A stretch of DNA of 64,000 bases. Origin: Leptodontidium sp. MPI-SDFR-AT-0119 (taxonomy: Eukaryota; Ascomycota; Leotiomycetes; Helotiales; Leptodontidiaceae). Within the stretch, counting starts at the first letter, position 1. Each line of letters opens with the position of its first letter. Both the position numbers and the translations under genes were made by a program. A model generated the notes under the pieces. That model had not been told where the DNA came from. It saw only the letters and a program-made list of their open reading frames with translations, and searched no databases. Below are positions 56,602 to 64,000 of the stretch, one piece after another. The stretch is taken from the NCBI GenBank assembly GCA_020726505.1, contig JAHLEZ010000007.1, positions 2,046,001 to 2,110,000 on the forward strand, read 5' to 3'.

Positions 56602-58935
56602 GTGTTAAGGTGTTTGATGGAGGTCAACGTCCGGAGGGATCTTGATTTGGCAAACTCTTCCTCTTTACATCTACATCACGCCAAACACTGCTGTTCCACA
56701 AGTCTGGATACAGGCTCTGGAATGTACAATAATATGGTGACAAAAGTTACGACGATTGAAAATGCGGAGCTGGTTGTGAGGTCCACAAAAAGGATGGTGG
56801 CCAGACCACTTTACACATGTGGAACATGCCAGAATGTAAGTGCTTCGGGACAAACCTTGATATTGCATTAACTGACTCTTTTAAAAAGGCTTTTGGCCAC
56901 ATCAAATACTTTGCCTATCTTCGAACTGCTCACGGGGGTCCTGACGGGTGGCCGTGCGGGAGATGCGATCGAGGTTTTGATACAATCACGGAATTACGGA
57001 CACACATTCGAGAAGAAAGGGGTCTAGATCCGCTTTCGTGTGTAGAATGTGAGTTCACTGCATTGACTCGGAGAGAACTTGGTGATCACACGCGGTCGCA
57101 TACACTTGAGAAGCCTCACCAGTGTCAAATATGTCGAAGAGGCTTCAGGAAAAAGTCCACCAGTGGACAACACGAGAAGTTGAAATTGTGTGGGGAGTTT
57201 TCTTGCCCAAAACCTGGCTATGGATGTCCGGAGGGATATCCAGAAAGAAATGAACTAGTTCTGGGAGACATTTATGTGAGTCTACAGCGCTTGTACCTAC
57301 CGCACATCTAACATTGAAAAACAGGACAAATCCTCCTCCCACGATGAAGCTACCAACGCTCCCCAGGATAACCGGCCTTGCTACGTGTGTAAGAAGTCCG
57401 ACCACCCCGGCAATACCATTTCCTGCGGTCACTGCAACGATCCATACTATACAGCCTGTGCTGGTCTTAAACAGATTCCTCTTCAAAAATGGGTCTGCAA
57501 AGACAGTGATACGCTCGCTCAAACCCGGGTTGCCGAGTTGATGAGGGAGCCTTGTCAAGCATGGGAACCGGCTGATAAGCAGAATTTTGCGGTTCTCTCT
57601 CATGAACGAGGTCTTCAATTTGGCCCCAGATTATTGGAGTTCTGCAGAAGCTTGACTGGGCCAGAACAAGACCAGGACCAGCAGCCGCCTCCGGATGATC
57701 CCCCGACTGTCTCGATAGCGCAATCTTTTCCGCCAACTTTCAGTACGGATGAGAATCTGAATGTCGGCAATGAAGTGGTCTCTGCACGGAATCCTATGAC
57801 TCTGGGATTCGAACGGGATGGAATGCTCTCCCAGGGACTATCAGGTGCGGCACGGGATTCTTCTCTCGACTGGTGTACATCTGCGGACTCTCTTCAGGAT
57901 GTAGGCGGGAACATCATTGACCGAGAACAAGACCAAGGTCGTAATCAGCCTCCGGATGATGCCTATCTCTGTACTGTCTCAGTGACGCCACCCTTTAATA
58001 TGTGGAAGACCCCGGCTTCCTGCAATGAAGCGATTCCTGTGTGGAATTCTATGGCTCCGGGAGGGCGTTATGATTGGACCGAACCGATGTTAGATGGTTG
58101 TATTCCCGGCACTATGGATCATCTCTGTTATGAGTCAACCGACGGGCCTTTGCAGGCCACGGCTATGCAACCGTCACCCGAGCCTTGGATCAACGGAATA
58201 CGACTAGATGATATGGGAAGCGGAACGGAACAGGAACGGTATAGAACGGACGATGAAGCACTGATCTGTTTAACACAGGCTGATGTTCATGGTCTAAAGT
58301 ACAAATGGAACGATTCAGGTGCTATGCCAGCCCCGCCGCCAAGCAGCACTGCATTCGACCACGAGTCTAGCACATATTCGAACGTCAACCCAGTCGATAC
58401 GTCTGGATGTTCATCCGACCCTTTAAGTCGGGCAACGAGTCCCAGCTTAGAGCGCACGGACTGCGTGGCACAGAAATCAGCGTCCTGGACACAGTCCACT
58501 AGAGACAGTGCTCAACTATACACCACATGTGATGCTACACGACCACAAGAGCTTTTGGTGAAAATGACCAGAAAGCGTCAAAACGGCCCAAGCAAATGCA
58601 CGAATTGTCTCACAGCGAGTGGCAAGGCCTGGAATTTGTCGAAAGAGTTTCGACTCTGTGTTGCGTGCGGGAAGTATGAAAGATCCCATGGTGGCGCTGC
58701 ACGACCAAAAAAACTTTACGAGCGAGGGACCTTGACCAGAAAGCGTCGAAGCGGTCTGAGGAAATGCACCAATTGCCTTACAGAGGAGATCAATCACTGG
58801 CGATGGTTTAAAGGTGTTTTACTTTGCAATGCCTGTTGCAAGAGAAGCCAAACGTGGACGACGGCGATGAGCCAGCCGAAGAGCCATTTCCCCCCCTGGG
58901 GCCAAGGACTCTCAGAATCTTTTATAGAATTCTAG
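56602..58935 (+). CDS. Multi-zinc-finger protein: C2H2 + degenerate PHD + two GATA-like fingers, ~743 aa
   Basis: Exons 56602-56835, 56889-57275 and 57325-58935, all phase 0 (donors GTAAGT, GTGAGT). Order of domains: three or four C2H2-type fingers in residues ~70-190 (CGTCQNAFGH, CGRCDRGFDT...THIREE, CQICRRGF). Next a PHD-like finger at ~225-270 (CYVCKK, SCGHCNDPYYTAC, KWVC) in which the usual ligand His is Tyr and the last Cys is absent. Then a ~320-residue acidic, disordered region. Finally two GATA-type fingers, each C-x2-C-x16-C-x2-C (CTNCLT...CVAC and CTNCLT...CNAC), preceded by related TRKRQNGPSKC and TRKRRSGLRKC and so probably a duplication. It is likely a nuclear DNA-binding regulator. 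The start is uncertain: an upstream exon is possible. Confidence 0.8.
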
Positions 58936-59411
58936 GGATAGATATGTACCTACCGAATCTTGGACAATTCGTTTTGTTAGAGGCTGCTCTCGTTTCGTTT
59001 CGTGACAGTCAAGTTGTGGTACCGTCGGGCAGCACATGCTCATCGAATGCCCGTCAGTACATGAAACCATGCTTTGGATGTCGCAGGGGTCCTCACACGT
59101 AAAAGTATCAAGTGGGAAGATATGATTGTGTGTTATTGTGGTTGTGTGTTAATGTAGTTGTGTAGATGTTGGTTTGAATTTGGCATTCCTTTCAAATTAT
59201 CATGCCCTTGTCTTCTCGGATGCAGGGCGTCTATCCCATAGACTTTCTCGAGAAATATTCGGCCTTGCGATCAGAGAGAGAGAGAGAGAGAGCGGGGGCG
59301 GGGGGCTGCCATTTATTCGTGCCTGCTATAAAGTAAAACGTTTCTCTTCTCTTCTCATCCTCATCCTTATCTCCAACCCTCCAACACTCGAACCCTCACT
59401 CCAGCCATATG
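58936..59411. other. Intergenic region
   Basis: 3' flank of the zinc-finger gene. It includes a GTTGTGTGTTATTGTGGTTGTGTGTTA-like GT-rich stretch (59127-59165) and an (AG)n run at 59275-59292. Confidence 0.5.
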
Positions 59412-59700
59412 AAATTTGGGAGAACGAGTCAGTCGGTGCGGTCATTATGAGGCGACATTCAAAAGAGCATGCGAGGAGGCTAAGGAGAGGAAGATTGCAT
59501 GCAGCTATGATGAATGCATTCATAATTGCCCGACGACACATGGGTGGTGCTATAAAGCTGGCTGCGACAAGAAAGCTTGCATCAAGCGTGAGGGGCCAGG
59601 TAGGCAATAAGACCGGTTGCAAAACCTCATGCTAATATAGACAGGTATCACTGTGAATGGAAACTATGATCCGAGAGATGTAGTTTTAAGCGACTACTGA
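59412..59700 (+). CDS. Cysteine-rich small ORF, 3' exons (start not found)
   Basis: An open frame from just after a TGA at about 59409 to 59599, then a 45-nt intron (donor GTAGGC, branch GCTAAT, acceptor GACAG) and exon 59645-59700. The peptide has eight Cys in ~45 residues (RCGHYEA, ACSYDECIHNC, GWCYKAGCDKKAC) and ends GITVNGNYDPRDVVLSDY. It has the look of a small disulphide-rich secreted protein, but there is no ATG or signal peptide in this frame, so an upstream exon must exist or the gene is truncated. It meets the kinase pseudogene tail-to-tail. Confidence 0.4.
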
Positions 59701-60392
59701 GCTACTTGGGCCATCATGTCTTGGAGGGAAATGCGAGAATGGACTTCTGCTGTAGCTTGCATCAAAAGGTTCCTCAGCATCTGCTCATGCTTCTTATTAT
59801 TCGTAGCATCTGCCATCGCGAATAAAATCTTTCCCAGTGCCCAAATATCATTCTTTCGCCTTTCTCCGAAGTTCTCAGAAAGTGGTTCAAGCACTTGCTG
59901 CATCTCCGGTGACAGCCACTACTGAGTTGTGCCTCCAATTACACTAACGTCAATAATAACCAAGGTTTGGTCCGCGCTATTCACAATGTTTTCTGGCTTG
60001 TGGTCCACATGTGTTATGCCAATATCGTGGAGATGCTTGAGCGAATGCGTAATCTGATATGCCCACTGGTCCCATGGAAAATCTCTAGTATTCGCCTTAA
60101 GAGCACCGTCTAGTGTGCCGTTTGGGTGATGCTCGACAAGAAATCCTTGTAGAACGACGGCGACGTTACCCACTTTGATCCGGTACGGATTTCTCGAGAC
60201 GACCGGGGCGGTGAGTTGCACGATGTCGATAGTGCCACGTAGCCTCTCGAGATTTCTGAGCTCCTGCTCGATAGTCTTGCTGACGTACAGGGATCTGAAG
60301 GGGACATGTGAAATAAGTGGGTCCTCTTTCAACAAGAATTTCCTTCATGATCGGGATTCCAGCGATAGTATCTCATTGGAGAGCTTAACGTA
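59694..60392 (-). pseudogene. Kinase-like pseudogene
   Basis: One frame reads a kinase C-lobe: GFLVEHHPNGTLDGAL (hinge), HSLKHLHDIGITHVDHKPEN (catalytic loop, with the HRD Arg replaced by Val), LVIIDVSVIGG at the DFG position (DVS), SPEM (APE position) and NDIWALGKILFAMA (helix F). Stops occur in frame at 59921-59919 (TAG, between the DFG-like and SPE blocks) and upstream at about 60350 (TGA, after SLESRS). The N-lobe Gly-loop and Lys are missing. It lies directly downstream of the HET gene on the same strand, its frame beginning where the HET frame ends. It could not work as a kinase. Confidence 0.7.
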
Positions 60393-60393
60393 A

Positions 60394-62615
60394 CTATCCA
60401 AGAACGATTTTCGCCCAGTACGATACTACTTCTTTCTCATATGCGTTATATCGGATAAGTCCGATTCCTGCACGCTCAAAGTATCTCCCATTTTCACTGC
60501 GCTTGATAAGCATCACGTTCATAACGGCAGAAATTCCAAACTCCTTTAGTACTGGGTACTCGTTCCGCTGCTTCCGACTCGTCTCCTGGCGGGATATTGC
60601 CGCGAGCTTGAACTGCCAATCGCCAAGACAAATTCTCGCAGAATCGCCATCCAGCACACCAAACAATACACCACATCGCTTCTTAGAGCCGCGAGAGAAA
60701 AGGGAAAGCGTTGGATATACGGAAGAAGAGCGAGATATTCCGTGTTCTGGGGATATATTGAATGTATGTGTGTCGACGATCCACGCATGAAATTGAAGAA
60801 GGTCGACGGGAGGAAGATCTTCGGAAGACGGCTCAGTGCTACGCGCTCTGACAACAACGTTATGCGCTTTGTCTAAAGAAAAATCCCGGACGATGCCTGT
60901 GGAAAGAAGCGCTACCCTCGTCCTCGACGTCATTGAGTCTAACACTTGCATCTAAAGAATCGTTTAGCAAAATTTCCAGGTTCTGCATCTCCAAGCGAAT
61001 CTCAGTAGTAGATCGCTCATCGTGGAGGGACGGCGGGTGGTATAAGTATATAACGGGGCCGTTCCAACCTGTCCATGACCAGGATGGAAATCTTGTGTTA
61101 TGGCAACTTGGCCTACGCGAAAGTGGGCTCTTCCAAACCCATAGTAGAGAGGAAGCCAGAGCCGCAGTTGGAAGCCCAGCAACGAAACTGCCTCCGCAGG
61201 ATTCTGCGAACACTGAACTGAACCCTGCAAAGGCATTGACAACATCGTCTGGGTATGATAAACTCCTAGACGAATATAGCTCAACCAATTCGTAATAGAC
61301 CAATAACGCTTGGGACCAAAGACATAAGGTAGCCCTTGTGGAGGGTCCCACTCCCAGGGTTTGAGCTAAGACATGGCCATGCAGTCGAATTGTGTTGAAT
61401 TTGGTCAAATAACTACGTTCCCGTGTACGGCCTTTGAGGCCTGTCGTCTCTGACCATGTTGAGGTGTTGCACTGGAAGTACATTCCTTGCTCTGAGATAT
61501 ATAGACATCTTCTGGAGAGCACTCTTTCCTGGAGCGTCCATCCACGCGTCTCGTATTTCGAGGACTTTAGTACTTCGTCTAGACTGGGCGGCTCTGAAAT
61601 TAGGACGTGGCTTGCTGTATGAACAACAGGCTTCAGAGGTAACCGTGACCTTGGCCATAGTCCAGGTAGGGACGCATTTGCATTCGTTCCGTCGACAGCG
61701 ACTATAGTAAATAGAGCGTGTGAATAAATGACGTCCATTCGTGCAAGATCTTTGTGCTTTTCCGGCGAGTCTTGTTGAATACAAAGAGCGTCGATCCAAA
61801 GATATCTCTCTCCAATGCGAGATACAAGTTCCATTGCATCCTTTAAAACACTAGGGATATCATGTCTGTCAGGGGATAGTGATCCGTCTTTCCGGAGGGA
61901 ATCAAAACTTTCTGTGGTCATCGTAGGCATTTTAACTCCGCCCCATACGTAGCTCAGCGCTATATATGTCCAGTCTGACTCTCCTTCAATAATCCTCCTC
62001 TTTTTAGTGTCCACTAAGGTCAGCTCGATAGGATAGCGGTATCTTGCAAGCGCAAAGCCGCTGACATTGCATTCATCCCCATGTTTGTGTTGACAATGAC
62101 GGAGCCATGATTTGATAAGAGAGCAATTGATTGAGCATCCACCATCTCTTTGCAGGTTCTCTAGGTCGCTAACGGAAGCCTAGGCTTATAAGTTTTTGAT
62201 TGAATCTGCATGGAGGTTCTTAACACACCTTTCGAATCACTCCTCGCGCCATACCATCCAACGAGATGTATAGGGACCCCTTATTGGCTCTAACCACAAC
62301 TGAGCGGCCAAAAGCCTGACTTCCTTGTCGCTGAGGTAAAAGGGGCTCTTGGGGGATCCGCGGAAGCATGAGACTGCAGAGGGGGCAGTCAGAGACGCCT
62401 ATATGCTGGAGAAGCCGTTCAATCTTTTGTTCTTTCACCAAGCTAAGAAGGAATTTGAGATAAAGTTGACGACAGGGCTTGCAGAGGGTTTTCTTGTCTC
62501 TTCTCCTTTGCTGCACTTCTCCTTTTGTCCGAATCCTCGCGGCCATCTTGTCCAGCAACATATCCACGGACAGCCGACTGCCTACTATTGACATAATAAG
62601 TCTTAGGTCCCGCAA
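60394..62615 (-). CDS. HET-domain protein, with an intron or frameshift near the C-terminus
   Basis: Exon 1 is 62615-62229 with a Cys-rich start (LCKPCRQL, DCPLCSLML). A 49-nt intron (donor GTGTGT, acceptor CCTAG) follows, and exon 2 opens at 62179. HET blocks: IKSWLRHCQHKH, YIALSYVWGG, YLWIDALCIQQDS, TRGWTLQERVLSRR, and PSWSWTGWNG at the end of the first long frame. That frame stops at 60860, but a second frame (60951-60394, 185 codons, YPVLKEFGISAVMNVMLIKR) continues the protein. They join in phase if a 103-nt intron 61054-60952 exists: weak donor GTTATA, good branch GCTAAAC and acceptor CTTTAG. Otherwise one base has been gained or lost and this is a young pseudogene. Confidence 0.75.
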
Positions 62616-64000
62616 TTGCTGTTTCTAGAATAGTAATTGGAACTGTCAATGATGTAGATGCGGCTCTATTTTGCTGTGTCGATGATAGCATCCTTTGTAT
62701 CTAGAGTTAAATAGGGTACTAGGAGACAGAGGCAACCCCTGCTACAAGTAAAGTTCGCAATTTGCGCCAGCCGCATTGCTGGTTCAGCCATCAGCTCAAT
62801 GCTCCTGCATGCATCGTTTAAGACAACTGTCACAGAGTGGTTCAGGGGTGGGCCAGGGATGAAAGATATTGGCAGCTTCGGCAAACATAGATCGGCTGGC
62901 AGAATACCATCTGTGCGGCGGGGTCAGAATACGAGAAGGAACAAGGACAGAAAAAAGGGACTCGTCAGCCTCATCAATATAATCGTACAGCTAGCGCTCC
63001 TACACCAAATTCGATTATTGGGTGGGGGTCTTCGCAGCTGGCACACGATACCATTTGTCGATTCTCTTTTCTCGAACACTACTCCCTCTAGTAGAGCACA
63101 ACACCGTCAAACGCTTTCCCGACCGTTGATATTGGGGACTGTATATTCCTGATTTAACTTGCTGGGCTTCTTGGTCGCTTCGAGCAGAGCGGTGGCTTTG
63201 CTCATGCGTTGACTGACTGACTAGTTCCTAGGAGATTGCCCCCTAGTTTCAGTAACAACATATGTCAACCAGCCTGATTTCCCCATTCGAGTTTGATAAC
63301 GCCACAGATTTACACACTTGGAACGTACCATTCTAAAGGATTTCACTCGGATAGGGGCTCGTGATCGACCGATGGCCGATCAATTTTGTAACTTCCGCGA
63401 AATTTACGGGAGACTTTCCCTTTACGGCCCAGGGGATAGTATGGAGGGGCAGAAGCTAGGGTTGATATCGCGCCACGAAGTTTCAGCACCACAGGAGATA
63501 TGGGTTTTCACCGCTCCGTTCGCTTCGCTTCTAGGCGACCAGCCAAAACATGTTTATCAAAATAAGGCGTGCATGCCAAGAAAGCACAACCCAGCGACTT
63601 TTATTGGTTTCGACTTCTCGACTAGGCTTACCGGTAGAGCTGTAAAGAGTACCTCTTGACGTATCATCTGTCGTCTGTAACAGAGACCTCTTTACAGATA
63701 ATATAGCCAAGACCTCTGACTCTAGGCCGATATAGTGGGTGGTGAAGTGACTGCAGCCTGAGAGCTGAAACGACCAATTTGACATCGAGATTGTGCTAAA
63801 ATAGACCGCCAAAACCAGCAATATTATCTTGGAAATACCTTATTATTGCCGAGATAATGAGACCCCTTTATTATGTCACGGGTAAGGTAATTTGCGGAGC
63901 GCCGCCGAATGTCGGTATTGAATAATTTGGTTAGAATTCCGCTTCACAGCCCCAAATCTAATGGCTTAATTGTCAGTCCCCATTCCTCTCCTCTGGAGAG
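62616..64000. other. Right-edge region without supported gene
   Basis: Upstream region of the HET gene and flank. An ORF at 63318-63659 (+, 113 codons, MERTILKDFTRIGARD) has no recognisable motif. A hairpin-like inverted repeat ATTATCTTGG...CCGAGATAAT lies at about 63821-63857. Nothing else seen. Confidence 0.4.

Noticed and set aside
63821..63857. Hairpin as a Helitron 3' end
   Set aside because: No CTRRT end or partner terminus is visible; the window ends too soon to judge.
1..64000. CRISPR arrays, bacterial operons or ribosome-binding sites
   Set aside because: The DNA is eukaryotic with spliced genes; no regularly spaced repeats of CRISPR type were seen.

Overview
The window is nuclear DNA of a filamentous ascomycete (Pezizomycotina; a Leotiomycetes-like fungus is my guess, not proven). 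Reasons: short spliceosomal introns with GTRNGT donors and CTAAY-type branch sites, three HET-domain genes, a SAD-1-type RNA-dependent RNA polymerase, and repeats whose reading frames are broken almost only by CAG/CAA->TAG/TAA and TGG->TAG changes, the signature of repeat-induced point mutation (RIP).

Layout. 1-4.2 kb: a partial kinase-like gene and two tail-to-tail pseudogenes. 4.3-6.8 kb: an intact MULE DNA transposon with perfect 48-bp terminal inverted repeats and an 8-bp target duplication. 7.5-9.6 kb: a HET gene. 10.5-18.6 kb: a three-layer nest, in which a RIP-ruined Gypsy retrotransposon sits inside a 302-bp solo LTR and itself carries a second solo LTR of that same family. 18.9-19.3 kb: debris of another element. 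19.6-22.8 kb: a HET-NACHT-ankyrin (NLR-like) gene. 24-47 kb: a gene-rich, repeat-poor block with a twin CX9C mitochondrial protein, a methyltransferase, ribosomal protein eS4, D-lactate dehydrogenase, RdRP, an SDR, a small secreted peptide, a prolyl-hydroxylase-like dioxygenase and a Ser/Thr-rich secreted protein. 47-52.7 kb: gene-poor, with one unknown ORF and a minisatellite. 52.7-55.8 kb: a RIP-mutated hAT transposon. 56.6-58.9 kb: a protein combining C2H2, degenerate PHD and two GATA-like zinc fingers. 59.4-62.6 kb: a cysteine-rich ORF, a dead kinase and a third HET gene.

The two edges look like accessory, fast-evolving chromatin: self/non-self recognition genes (HET, NLR), kinase-like genes, pseudogenes and transposons. 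The centre is conserved housekeeping. The RdRP and the RIP scars are two independent genome-defence layers visible in one window. Exon boundaries were worked out by eye from splice motifs and reading phase.
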